The notes under the pieces: generated by a model | Database searches by the model: none | What the model was told of the DNA's origin: nothing | Seen by the model: the letters and a program-made list of their open reading frames with translations, nothing else | Translations under genes and position numbers: made by a program | Shown: positions 13,164 through 19,777 of the stretch, one piece after another | How positions within the stretch are numbered: position 1 is the first letter of the stretch | Layout: every line of letters begins with the position of its first letter | Origin: Bacillota bacterium | GTDB lineage: Bacteria; Bacillota; Clostridia; Peptostreptococcales; Anaerovoracaceae | Reading direction: 5' to 3' | Length of the DNA stretch: 20,302 nucleotides | Assembly: GCA_016284575.1 (NCBI GenBank) | Contig: JAEEPD010000064.1 | Span: 1-20,302, forward strand

Positions 13164-13245
13164 GGGCTCCTCCTGATAAAGCATTTGATTGATTTTAGCA
13201 TGCCTGCCTTGGTTTTTCCATGCCCTTGTGATAATATTAATTGTT
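13164..13245. promoter_or_regulatory. Divergent promoter region between the NUDIX-M32 gene and tsaE
   Basis: An 82-nt gap must hold both promoters. Leftward, TGCTAAAAT (-10 TAAAAT at 13197-13192 with TG extension) lies 28 nt before ATG 13163. Rightward, an AT-rich GATAATATTAATTG stretch ends directly at the tsaE start, which has no clear ribosome binding site, so its transcript may have a very short leader. No operator is evident. Confidence 0.45.
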
Positions 13246-13731
13246 ATGATATACAGTGAAACCATAAAACTTAAGGGGCCTGAGGATACGGAGGCTCTTG
13301 GCCGGAAAATTGCCGAGTCGGCGCTCCCCGGAGAGGTATACGCTCTTGTGGGAGACCTTGGCACGGGCAAGACCACCCTGGTGCAGGCCGTTGCCAGGGG
13401 GCTTGGCATAGAGAGCAAGATCCTAAGCCCCACCTTTACCATAGTGCAGGAGTACGATGAGGGCAGGCTGCCGCTGTACCATTTCGATGTTTACAGGGTC
13501 AGCTCGGAGGATGACCTTTTTGAGCTGGGCTTTGATGAATATCTGGAGGGCAGGGGGATATGCCTGATCGAGTGGGCGGACCTGATAGAGGAGCTGCTGC
13601 CCGAGGACATCTGCGCCATCTTCCTTGACTATGGCGCATCGGAGGATGAAAGATACTGCCGCATAGTGAGCCCGCTGGGTCCTGCTGAGCCCGGAAAGAA
13701 GGGCGGCGCTGCGGCAGCTGAGGAAAAATAA
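13246..13731 (+). CDS. tsaE: tRNA t6A37 modification ATPase TsaE
   Basis: A 161-residue P-loop ATPase that works with TsaB and TsaD to add the threonylcarbamoyl group to A37 of ANN-decoding tRNAs. Walker A is GDLGTGKTT at 36-44. Other TsaE signatures are SPTFTIVQEY (61-70), YHFDVYR (78-84) and LIEWAD (107-112). The C-terminus has a short extension rich in Gly, Ala and Glu (PGKKGGAAAAEEK). I chose ATG 13246 because the family starts at this point; an upstream open stretch from 13189 encodes an atypical hydrophobic sequence and overlaps the promoter region. The stop overlaps the next start (TAATG), pointing to translational coupling with tsaB. Confidence 0.95.
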   Translation: MIYSETIKLKGPEDTEALGRKIAESALPGEVYALVGDLGTGKTTLVQAVARGLGIESKILSPTFTIVQEYDEGRLPLYHFDVYRVSSEDDLFELGFDEYLEGRGICLIEWADLIEELLPEDICAIFLDYGASEDERYCRIVSPLGPAEPGKKGGAAAAEEK

Positions 13732-14522
13732 TGAAAATACTCGCAATAGAGACCACCGGTCCGCTGGCTTCGGCTACGCTGAGCCTGGACGGGACGGTCA
13801 CAGAAAAAGTCAATATGACAAATTACAGTCACCTGGAGGAGATCGCCCCCATGGCGATGGAGCTTATGCAGGAGCAGGGGGTGACGGGTCCGGAGCTTGA
13901 CGCAGTCGCGGTGTCCAGGGGCCCGGGAAGCTTCACCGGTGTCCGCATCGGTGTGGCTACTGCCAAGGGCTTTGCCCAGGTCTGGGGGAAGCCCATAATA
14001 GAGGTCCCCACGCTGGAGGCCTTTGCTTGGAATCCGGAGCTGAAGCCGGGGGATGTTATATGTCCCCTCTTCGATGCCAGACGCTCTCAGGTCTACTGCG
14101 GAGCCTGGCTTAAGATGAACAACCGCTATACTGAGCTCCTGGGGGAGCAGGTCTGCGATGTGAACGACTTTCTTAAGAGGCTTCGGGAGCCCTTAAGCAG
14201 TGCGGAGGCGGCCAGAGGGCTGCTGCCGTTTTCAAACATCCCGGAGCACTTCAGGGTCATCTTCTGCGGTGATGGGGCTGCTGCCTACGGCGGGGCTGTG
14301 GATGCCTGGCTGCTTGACAGAAATGACGGCAGATCCCTTCGCACTGACTGGGTACAGAAGGCCTCCAATGCAGTCCGCATGGCGGAGAAGCTTCTGGAGG
14401 AGGGAAAGACCACGGACTGCTACGGTGCGGAGCCGGAGTATCTCAGAGAGGCGGAGGCTTCGAAGAATCTGAGGACCCACAATCTGGGGATCTTCAGGGA
14501 CGGGGCGATCCACAAGGCCTAG
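13731..14522 (+). CDS. tsaB: t6A37 modification scaffold protein TsaB
   Basis: A 263-residue ASKHA-fold protein, the catalytically inactive partner that binds TsaD and TsaE. Signatures are MKILAIETTGPLASATL at the N-terminus, YSHLEEIAP and the highly typical AVSRGPGSFTGVRIGVATAKG (around residues 60-80). It is slightly longer than many TsaB proteins (about 230 residues) owing to a less conserved middle (about 136-190). Its ATG shares one base with the tsaE stop. Cytoplasmic; essential in most bacteria studied. Confidence 0.95.
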   Translation: MKILAIETTGPLASATLSLDGTVTEKVNMTNYSHLEEIAPMAMELMQEQGVTGPELDAVAVSRGPGSFTGVRIGVATAKGFAQVWGKPIIEVPTLEAFAWNPELKPGDVICPLFDARRSQVYCGAWLKMNNRYTELLGEQVCDVNDFLKRLREPLSSAEAARGLLPFSNIPEHFRVIFCGDGAAAYGGAVDAWLLDRNDGRSLRTDWVQKASNAVRMAEKLLEEGKTTDCYGAEPEYLREAEASKNLRTHNLGIFRDGAIHKA

Positions 14523-14566
14523 CGGCGGCTGCGGAGAGCGGAGCTGCAGACGGCAGGGAAGGGTGT

Positions 14567-15106
14567 ATGGAGCTTGAAAGGATAATCATCAGAGACGCAT
14601 CGGAGGATGACATAGAGCAGCTTTCTAATATCGAGATGCTCTGCTTTTCCATGCCCTGGAGCCCTAAGGAGATAAAAGAACAGATGGAGAGCAGCTCCGG
14701 TGCCCGCTTTATAGTGGCGGAGCTGGAGGCGGCTTCGGAAGGTGCGGCTGCAGAGGCCCCTCCTAAAAAGCTCATTGGCAGCGTGAGCGCCTGGTATCTG
14801 CCGCCCTGGGAGATACAGATAGGCAATTTCGCTGTGCTGCCTGAATACAGAAGGCAGGGGGTGGCAGGGCTGCTTATGGATGCGCTGCTGGCCAAGGCTG
14901 AGGAGCTTGGAATCCCGGACATCAGTCTTGAGGTCCGGCCAAGCAATGCTCCGGCCCTTGCTCTCTACGCAAAGTACGGCTTCCTGGAGGAGGGCCGCCG
15001 CAGGGGCTATTATCAGGGAAAAGAGGACGCCATAATCATGTGGCGGAGAGGTCCCGCAAAGGAATGGAAGGGACTCGGAGCTTCGGCTCAGGATACAGAC
15101 CGGTAA
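14567..15106 (+). CDS. rimI: [Ribosomal protein bS18]-alanine N-acetyltransferase RimI
   Basis: A 179-residue GNAT enzyme, in the position usual for rimI between tsaB and tsaD. The core is intact: FAVLPEYRRQGVAGLLM (acetyl-CoA loop R96-Q97-G98-V99-A100), LEVRPSNAPALALYAKYGF with E122 and Y134 at the positions of the catalytic pair described for RimI, and GYYQG...AIIMWR. Two differences from the usual ~150 residues: an Ala/Glu/Pro-rich insert at 54-68 (EAASEGAAAEAPPKK) in the first beta hairpin, and a ~19-residue C-terminal tail. AGGGAAGGG precedes the ATG. The gap after tsaB is 44 nt, to tsaD 26 nt. Confidence 0.92.
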   Translation: MELERIIIRDASEDDIEQLSNIEMLCFSMPWSPKEIKEQMESSSGARFIVAELEAASEGAAAEAPPKKLIGSVSAWYLPPWEIQIGNFAVLPEYRRQGVAGLLMDALLAKAEELGIPDISLEVRPSNAPALALYAKYGFLEEGRRRGYYQGKEDAIIMWRRGPAKEWKGLGASAQDTDR

Positions 15107-15132
15107 CAGAACCGGAAGGTCGGAATAAAAAT

Positions 15133-16206
15133 ATGAAAAACGGAAAACACATCACCATGGGAATAGAGTCCAGCTGCGATGAGACCGCCATTGCGGTGCT
15201 CGCGGACGGCAGGGAGGTTCTCTCGAACATAATCTCTTCCCAGATCGAAATACATAAGGAATACGGCGGCGTGGTGCCGGAGATAGCGTCCCGCCACCAT
15301 CTTAAGAACATACCTTTCGTGTTTGACCAGGCCCTGGAAGAGGCCGGGGTCAGTCTGGCGGAGGTGGACGAGATAGGCGTTACGGCGGGGCCTGGCCTTG
15401 CGGGAGCGCTGCTTATGGGTACAGCCTATGCAAAGGCCATCTGCGCAGCTTCGGGAAAGCCCCTTGTTGGGGTCCACCACATCCAGGCCCACATACTGGC
15501 CAATCTGCTGGAGCATCCGGAGCTTGAGCCTCCCTTCCTGTCCCTGGTGGTATCCGGCGGCCACACCATACTGGTGGAGGTCCGGGGCTACAACGAATTC
15601 AAGGTCCTTGGCAGCACCAGAGACGATGCTGTGGGCGAGGCCTACGATAAGGTGGCCAGGGTCATAGGCCTTGGCTATCCCGGCGGTCCCAAGGTGGATA
15701 AGCTGGCCAGGGAGGGGAATCCCCACGCCCACGAGTTCAAGCGGGTGTATCTGGAGAAGGATTCTCTGGACTTTTCCTTCAGCGGCACCAAGACCGCTGT
15801 CATAAACTATCTGCACAGCGAGGAGCAGCGTGGGAACGAGGTGAACCCTGCTGATGTGGCGGCATCCTTTCAGGAGGCTGTGATCGAGGTCCTGGTGAAT
15901 AAGGCCATGACGGCCCTTGACATCACAGGCTACAAGGGGCTGGCTCTTGCGGGCGGCGTGGCGTCAAACTCCGCGCTGCGGGCAAGGCTTCAGGCTGCCA
16001 TCGATGAAAGAAGCAGAAAATCAGTCAGGAAGGGCGGTCCTGAGATACGTTTATGGATCCCGTCACCCATATTCTGCACCGACAACGGCGCCATGGTGGC
16101 GGTTGCAGCCTACGAAAAGGCAAAGCTTGGCCTGTTCACAGGCCTTCGCCTTGACGTCTGGCCGAATCTGGACCTGGAGACGGGACTGGACAAGCTGGAA
16201 GTGTAA
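15133..16206 (+). CDS. tsaD: tRNA N6-adenosine threonylcarbamoyltransferase TsaD
   Basis: A 357-residue catalytic subunit of the t6A machinery. It transfers threonylcarbamoyl from its adenylate (made by TsaC/Sua5, not in the window) to tRNA A37. Motifs: MGIESSCDETAIAV at the N-terminus, metal ligands in HHIQAH (H116 and H120), VSGGHT (140-144), GGVASN (274-279) and D317 in FCTDNGAM, the third metal ligand. I chose ATG 15133; the frame is open back to 15040 but that would overlap rimI by 67 nt and add an atypical leader. A GGAAGG sits about 13 nt upstream. It is the last gene of the tsaE-tsaB-rimI-tsaD operon. Confidence 0.95.
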   Translation: MKNGKHITMGIESSCDETAIAVLADGREVLSNIISSQIEIHKEYGGVVPEIASRHHLKNIPFVFDQALEEAGVSLAEVDEIGVTAGPGLAGALLMGTAYAKAICAASGKPLVGVHHIQAHILANLLEHPELEPPFLSLVVSGGHTILVEVRGYNEFKVLGSTRDDAVGEAYDKVARVIGLGYPGGPKVDKLAREGNPHAHEFKRVYLEKDSLDFSFSGTKTAVINYLHSEEQRGNEVNPADVAASFQEAVIEVLVNKAMTALDITGYKGLALAGGVASNSALRARLQAAIDERSRKSVRKGGPEIRLWIPSPIFCTDNGAMVAVAAYEKAKLGLFTGLRLDVWPNLDLETGLDKLEV

Positions 16207-16245
16207 AAGCAAATTCTTCAGGGAAAGCATCCCGGGAGGCATGAC

Positions 16246-16675
16246 ATGTACCGTAAATCAAAAGCAAAACGGATAACGGCTGTTCTTGCGGCTCTGCTGC
16301 TGGCTCTTGCGGCATTGCCTTCGGCCGCGCTGGCGGCTTCTGAAGCAGGGGAGTAGACCGTAATGTTCACAAAGGCTGCGGCAGACCAAGGGCGGCTTCA
16401 TGTCCGACTGTCTGCCCGTTCTTATCGACGGTAAGGCGGTGTGGTACGCGGATCTGGAGGATGGGCCTGTGTTCTACACGATCGATGGAAAGACCGGAGC
16501 CTTTACTGCAACGACTGCCCACATGGCGGAGTCCATGAAATTCAATGATGTGGCTCCGGGGGACTATTTCTTCGATGCGGTCCAGTGGGCTTTCTATAGC
16601 AAGCCTCAGGTGACCGACGGCGAATGCCCCAGAGCAGACGTTATCCTCTACATGTGGAGAGCGCTGACAAAGTAA
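16246..16675 (+). pseudogene. Broken secreted SLH-type protein gene
   Basis: ATG 16246, behind a good GGGAGG site, opens a textbook signal peptide (YRKSKAKR, then a Leu/Ala-rich core, then SAALAAS) but stops at TAG 16354-16356 after 36 residues. The rest is in another frame (open from 16364 to the TAA at 16675) and encodes GKAVWYADLEDGPVFYTIDG... followed by FNDVAPGDYFFDAVQWAFY and RADVILYMWRALTK, which match the start and end of an SLH-type repeat with its middle missing. The gene appears to have lost internal DNA and its frame. A free ATG at 16400 could make a 91-residue cytoplasmic fragment, which seems unlikely to be functional. A terminator follows. Confidence 0.75.
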
Positions 16676-16694
16676 ATAGCAGCAGTTAATTTGT

Positions 16695-16725
16695 AAAGAC
16701 CCCCGGGCGAGGCTCGGGGGTCTTT
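16695..16725 (+). terminator. Strong intrinsic terminator
   Basis: AAAGACCCCCG (16695-16705) pairs with CGGGGGTCTTT (16715-16725); the nine bases between them can pair further. It closes the tsa operon and SLH pseudogene transcript. Confidence 0.9.
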
Positions 16726-16755
16726 AGTTGGCTTAATTTCCAGCTAATAATTTGC

Positions 16756-16795
16756 TTGACAATATATGTATAATACTGTAATCTATATGCATTAT
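16756..16795 (+). promoter_or_regulatory. Promoter region with near-direct repeats before the small acidic gene
   Basis: TTGACA (16756-16761) is a perfect -35. Usable -10 candidates are TGTAAT (16777-16782, 15-nt spacer) or TAATCT (16779-16784, 17 nt); the perfect TATAAT at 16769 is too close. TATATGTATAAT-like and TATATGCATTAT-like blocks repeat about two helical turns apart (16763-16774, 16784-16795), which could be an operator for the nearby helix-turn-helix protein. Confidence 0.45.
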
Positions 16796-16838
16796 TTGTT
16801 ATAAATTAACTAATAAGTATATTATGAGGAGATTTAAA

Positions 16839-17210
16839 ATGGCTGTGCTGGATCCTAAAACCGTGGTGATGAACTGTATCTACATCAATTCCGTTCCGAT
16901 GGAGGAGGATGTGTTTGCTTATGTGCGCTTTTTCAAGGATGGGGAGGTGGGCTTTTCCGTATTGGACCACCCGTCTCTGCGCCCGGACTTCTCTCAATGC
17001 GGGGTGTTCTGGGTTAAGCCGGAGGATTTTCTTCTGACCTTCGATCCATTCGATTTTGAATCATATATTGAAGATCTCGAAGCATATTACGAGGAGCTCA
17101 AAGCGGAATACAAGGAGCAGTACGGAGAAGAGTGGCAGGAGCTTGACCTAGAAGACCTAGAAGAAATATACGAAGAAGATACATGGAACCGGAAAAAGTA
17201 CCGCTCGTAG
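16839..17210 (+). CDS. Hypothetical small acidic protein
   Basis: A 123-residue soluble protein. The start is ATG 16839, because the AGGAG preceding it (16826-16830) overlaps an alternative upstream ATG at 16824 and so serves the second. The N-terminal half looks like a compact beta-rich domain (VVMNCIYINSVPMEEDVFAYVRFFKDGEVGFSVL). The C-terminal half is strongly acidic and probably a long helix or coiled coil (SYIEDLEAYYEELKAEYKEQ, then LDLEDLEEIYEED). I recognise no family. It lies 18 nt before a HigA-like helix-turn-helix gene in the same reading frame, separated by two TAG codons (17208 and 17214), so the two are probably co-transcribed. Confidence 0.65.
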   Translation: MAVLDPKTVVMNCIYINSVPMEEDVFAYVRFFKDGEVGFSVLDHPSLRPDFSQCGVFWVKPEDFLLTFDPFDFESYIEDLEAYYEELKAEYKEQYGEEWQELDLEDLEEIYEEDTWNRKKYRS

Positions 17211-17228
17211 ATTTAGATAATTCAGGCT

Positions 17229-17432
17229 GTGATCGATGCAAGAAAACGTTCGGGAATGACTCAGAAGGAGCTGGCAGAACGTAGCGGAATCACACAGGGC
17301 GACATCAGCAAGATTGAAAATGGGATCTATAATCCTTCTATAAAAACACTTCAGAGGCTGGCGATAGCAATGGGAACTGTCCTTCGTATAGAGTTTCTTC
17401 CTTTGGTCAGCCAGACTGTTGACGGGGATTGA
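17229..17432 (+). CDS. XRE-family helix-turn-helix protein, HigA-like, short
   Basis: A 67-residue protein from GTG 17229 that is almost all helix-turn-helix: RKRSGMTQKELAERSGITQGDISKIENG (about residues 5-32), then NPSIKTLQRLAIAMG and a closing strand LRIEFLP. This combination, and the three in-frame residues before the start (IQA), match the C-terminal DNA-binding part of HigA-type antitoxins, which usually have about 30 more residues at the N-terminus. Those are missing because TAG 17214 interrupts the frame. The ribosome binding site is weak; ATG 17256 is an alternative but would cut into the domain. No HigB or RelE-type toxin is seen next to it. It could regulate its own operon via the repeats at 16763-16795. 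Confidence 0.75.
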   Translation: MIDARKRSGMTQKELAERSGITQGDISKIENGIYNPSIKTLQRLAIAMGTVLRIEFLPLVSQTVDGD

Positions 17433-17446
17433 TCATAAGTTTCATC

Positions 17447-17482
17447 AGAGCCTGCAGGGTCTTCCCGGCAAGCTCTTTTTTT
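17447..17482 (+). terminator. Intrinsic terminator after the helix-turn-helix gene
   Basis: AGAGC (17447-17451) pairs with GCTCT (17472-17476), continuing through TGC/GCA and GGG/CCC around a TCTT loop with two mismatches, followed by six T. Confidence 0.85.
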
Positions 17483-17511
17483 GATAAACGTCAAACATAC
17501 TCCGCAATGCC

Positions 17512-17540
17512 TTGAAATGACCGCTTTACGCGGATATAAT
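17512..17540 (+). promoter_or_regulatory. Promoter of the SLH-domain protein gene
   Basis: TTGAAA (17512-17517) and TATAAT (17535-17540) with a 17-nt spacer, giving a leader of about 45 nt before ATG 17592. The ribosome binding site is AGAGGGGG at 17579-17586. Confidence 0.8.
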
Positions 17541-17591
17541 AGTTATTAATTTAACACATTTATATAGCATACTGAAAAAGAGGGGGATGCT

Positions 17592-19367
17592 ATGAAAAAG
17601 ACATTATCGATACTGCTGGCGGCGGTGCTGATTGCGGCGATGCTGCCGCTGAGCGCTTTTGCGGCCGGCACCTGCAAGTTCGAGACCGAGTATCTGAAGA
17701 ACGGAAAGCTCCAGAAGCCCGGTCAGCCGCACATCAGTTTTTATTACACCTACGACTGGAGCGACACGGATATCCAGTATGACCAGATGACTATATGGAT
17801 GTGGCCGGCGGATGATCTGCTGAAGCTGTCAAAGTTCTTCCAGACAGCGGAATGGCCCTATTCGGATCTTGGGCTGGATTCCTTCGATGTGGGCGTCCAG
17901 GTGGACTTCAGGATCAATGACGGTCCCTGGCAGTACAATGCGGACTGGGACAAGCCCGGGTACAAGAATCCGTCAAGCGACAACTTCAATTTCATAGTGG
18001 ACTGCGGATACTACGCTGTGGAAAAGATCCAGTACATGAGTCTTAACAGCGGCCAGCTGCCCGGGTTCATGAAGGGTAAGGTGAGCGAAGTCACAGACGA
18101 AGGCGGAAAGTACATGGGCTATTATCTGCAGGGATTCAGCGCCGACCCGGACCTGACCTTCACATACAGATACCGCTACTATGTGGATTACACTCCCGAG
18201 GACGGCAGCGAAAAGCGCGCCTTCTCCGAGTGGTCCGATACCGGAAGCTTCAGCAAGACGGGTCAGAATGACCACGAGGTCTCCGATCCCACGTCTCTTG
18301 GCGCTCCGGTCATCTCCCTGGGCGAGGCGGTTGAGGAGTATACCTACGATCCCGACACCTACGAAATAACAGGCAGCGCTGGCTACGCCAATCCGAGGGT
18401 CTATGTGGAATACCCCATGTCAGTATATGAGGCATACCTGAAAAGCAGGACTTACCTCTCTGCTTTCTACATGGGCGGCGAGAGCTACGAATGTGAGTAC
18501 ATTTTCCAATACCGGAAGGCAGGCGGAGACTGGGTGGACGAGACCCCCGACAGCTACATAAGGGAGAGCTATCACTTAAGCGAAGCCAAAATATATCCCG
18601 GAGAGACGGTGGAGCTCAGGCTGAAGGTCAGGGCGGGACTCTATGTCTATGACTATGACCCCGTTTCGGAAAGCTTTAAATACATTCCCGGCGATGTGAT
18701 CGAATCCCCCGTATCCAACGTGATAAAGATTACATACGGCGGGGAAGAACCCGGTCCCGAGTATACCTATAACTGCTCATCCTGGGCTGTGGAGGAGCTG
18801 GCGGAGGCGGCCTCCAAGGGGCTCATCCCCGACTGCCTGAAGGATGCGGATCTGACCAAGACTATAACGAGAGCCGAGTTCGCGGCGGTCACCGTAAAGG
18901 TCTTCGAGGCGCTGACAAGCACCAAGGCAGAGGCTGCGGCGGCCAATCCCTTCAAGGACACCAGCGATACCGAGGTCCTGAAGGCCTACAACGTGGGCAT
19001 TACCGACGGAAAGAACAGCAAGGGTGACATGTTCGGACCGAACGACTATCTGACCCGCGAGCAGGCAGCCACCATGCTTTCTAGAGTATGGAAGAAGGTG
19101 AACTACAGCGGCTGGACCCTGAAGACGGACGATCAGTTCAATGATCAGTTCAAGGCAGCCTATACCATGCCCGCCAAGTTCAGCGACGACGACAGGATCT
19201 CGCCCTGGGCCTACGACAGCGTATACTTCATGGCGGCGAACCACATAGTGGAGGGCAGCAACGGCAAGTTCAATCCCAAGGCCCTGTCCACCGCGTCGGA
19301 CGCCATCGGCTACGCCAAGAGAGAGCAGGCCATAGTCATAGCTCTGCGAATGGTGAACAATCTGTAA
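17592..19367 (+). CDS. Secreted SLH-domain (S-layer homology) surface protein
   Basis: A 591-residue exported protein. Residues 1-25 are a Sec signal peptide (KK, LSILLAAVLIAAMLPLSAFAA). Residues 26-390 are beta-rich and aromatic with many Tyr and Trp and repeated blocks of the type FRINDGPWQYN and FQYRKAGGDWVDE, as in extracellular beta-sandwich modules; I recognise no enzyme motif. A linker GGEEPGPEYTYN leads to the C-terminal SLH region (about 392-591): SSWAVEELAEAASKGLIPD, ITRAEFAAVTVKVFE, PFKDTSDTEVLKAYNVGITDG, LTREQAATMLSRVW, and PWAYDSVYFMAANHIVEG with KREQAIVIALRMV. Such modules bind cell-wall polysaccharide, so the protein probably sits on the cell surface. It has its own promoter and terminator. 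The broken SLH gene 0.9 kb upstream may be a related copy. Confidence 0.88.
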   Translation: MKKTLSILLAAVLIAAMLPLSAFAAGTCKFETEYLKNGKLQKPGQPHISFYYTYDWSDTDIQYDQMTIWMWPADDLLKLSKFFQTAEWPYSDLGLDSFDVGVQVDFRINDGPWQYNADWDKPGYKNPSSDNFNFIVDCGYYAVEKIQYMSLNSGQLPGFMKGKVSEVTDEGGKYMGYYLQGFSADPDLTFTYRYRYYVDYTPEDGSEKRAFSEWSDTGSFSKTGQNDHEVSDPTSLGAPVISLGEAVEEYTYDPDTYEITGSAGYANPRVYVEYPMSVYEAYLKSRTYLSAFYMGGESYECEYIFQYRKAGGDWVDETPDSYIRESYHLSEAKIYPGETVELRLKVRAGLYVYDYDPVSESFKYIPGDVIESPVSNVIKITYGGEEPGPEYTYNCSSWAVEELAEAASKGLIPDCLKDADLTKTITRAEFAAVTVKVFEALTSTKAEAAAANPFKDTSDTEVLKAYNVGITDGKNSKGDMFGPNDYLTREQAATMLSRVWKKVNYSGWTLKTDDQFNDQFKAAYTMPAKFSDDDRISPWAYDSVYFMAANHIVEGSNGKFNPKALSTASDAIGYAKREQAIVIALRMVNNL

Positions 19368-19376
19368 AAAACAAAA

Positions 19377-19408
19377 AAGATCCCGGAAGCACAAGCTTCC
19401 GGGATCTT
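19377..19408. terminator. Bidirectional intrinsic terminator
   Basis: AAGATCCCGGAAGC (19377-19390) pairs perfectly with GCTTCCGGGATCTT (19395-19408), a 14-bp stem with loop ACAA, between the convergent SLH gene and acpP. An A-run precedes it, giving a T-tract for the leftward transcript. Confidence 0.93.
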
Positions 19409-19421
19409 CATAATATTCTGT

Positions 19422-19658
19422 TTACTTTTCTGCGATGAGCTTTTCCACGTATTCGACAATGCTGCCGACTGTGGTGAATTCCTCTGCGGCTTCCTCGGGG
19501 ATCTCGATGTCATATTCCTCCTCGATTGCTGTGATGATCTCAACTGCGTCCAGAGAGTCAGCTTCAAGATCCTTCATCAGATTTTTATCCTCTGTGATCT
19601 CTGCAGCTTCGGCTTCCAGCTGATCCGCAATGATTTCCTGAATCTTTTCAAATACCAT
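19422..19658 (-). CDS. acpP: Acyl carrier protein
   Basis: A 78-residue, very acidic four-helix protein that carries the growing acyl chain on a phosphopantetheine arm in fatty-acid synthesis. The attachment site is S35 in the DSL motif (LEADSLDAVEII). The N-terminal MVFEKIQEIIADQL and C-terminal TVGSIVEYVEKLIAEK are typical. GGAGGT lies 10-15 nt before ATG 19658. It is not followed or preceded by other fab genes here, so it is a stand-alone gene with its own promoter and terminator; it could also be a second, specialised ACP. Confidence 0.95.
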   Translation of the reverse strand: MVFEKIQEIIADQLEAEAAEITEDKNLMKDLEADSLDAVEIITAIEEEYDIEIPEEAAEEFTTVGSIVEYVEKLIAEK

Positions 19659-19702
19659 TTATTCATACCTCCAGGTAATGTGCATTAACAAATACAAGTG
19701 AG

Positions 19703-19731
19703 ATTATAAAGTACCTTTGTGATATGTGCAA
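19703..19731 (-). promoter_or_regulatory. Promoter of acpP
   Basis: On the minus strand TATAAT (19708-19703) is preceded by TTGCAC (19731-19726) with a 17-nt spacer. It lies in the 119-nt gap after the ABC-F gene. Confidence 0.65.
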
Positions 19732-19777
19732 GGAGTTTTTGTGAACTTGTCCACATCAGCCGGCTGCAGGGCTTTGC

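Noticed and set aside
11163..13259. A 698-codon open frame on the plus strand opposite the NUDIX-M32 gene
   Set aside because: It lies antisense to a gene with intact NUDIX and M32 motifs and arises from its biased third-codon bases; its translation matches no family and has no ribosome binding site.
13164..13442. N-terminal extension of the NUDIX-M32 frame upstream of ATG 13163
   Set aside because: It runs antisense through tsaE and the divergent promoter; the strong AGGAGG and family alignment place the start at 13163.
15088..15816. A 242-codon minus-strand open frame inside tsaD
   Set aside because: Antisense shadow of TsaD, whose motifs are all on the plus strand.
16769..16774. Perfect TATAAT as the -10 partner of TTGACA at 16756
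   Set aside because: The spacer would be only 7 nt; another -10 or another -35 must be used.
18777..19394. A 205-codon minus-strand open frame opposite the SLH region
   Set aside because: It crosses the terminator at 19377-19408 and mirrors SLH coding sequence.
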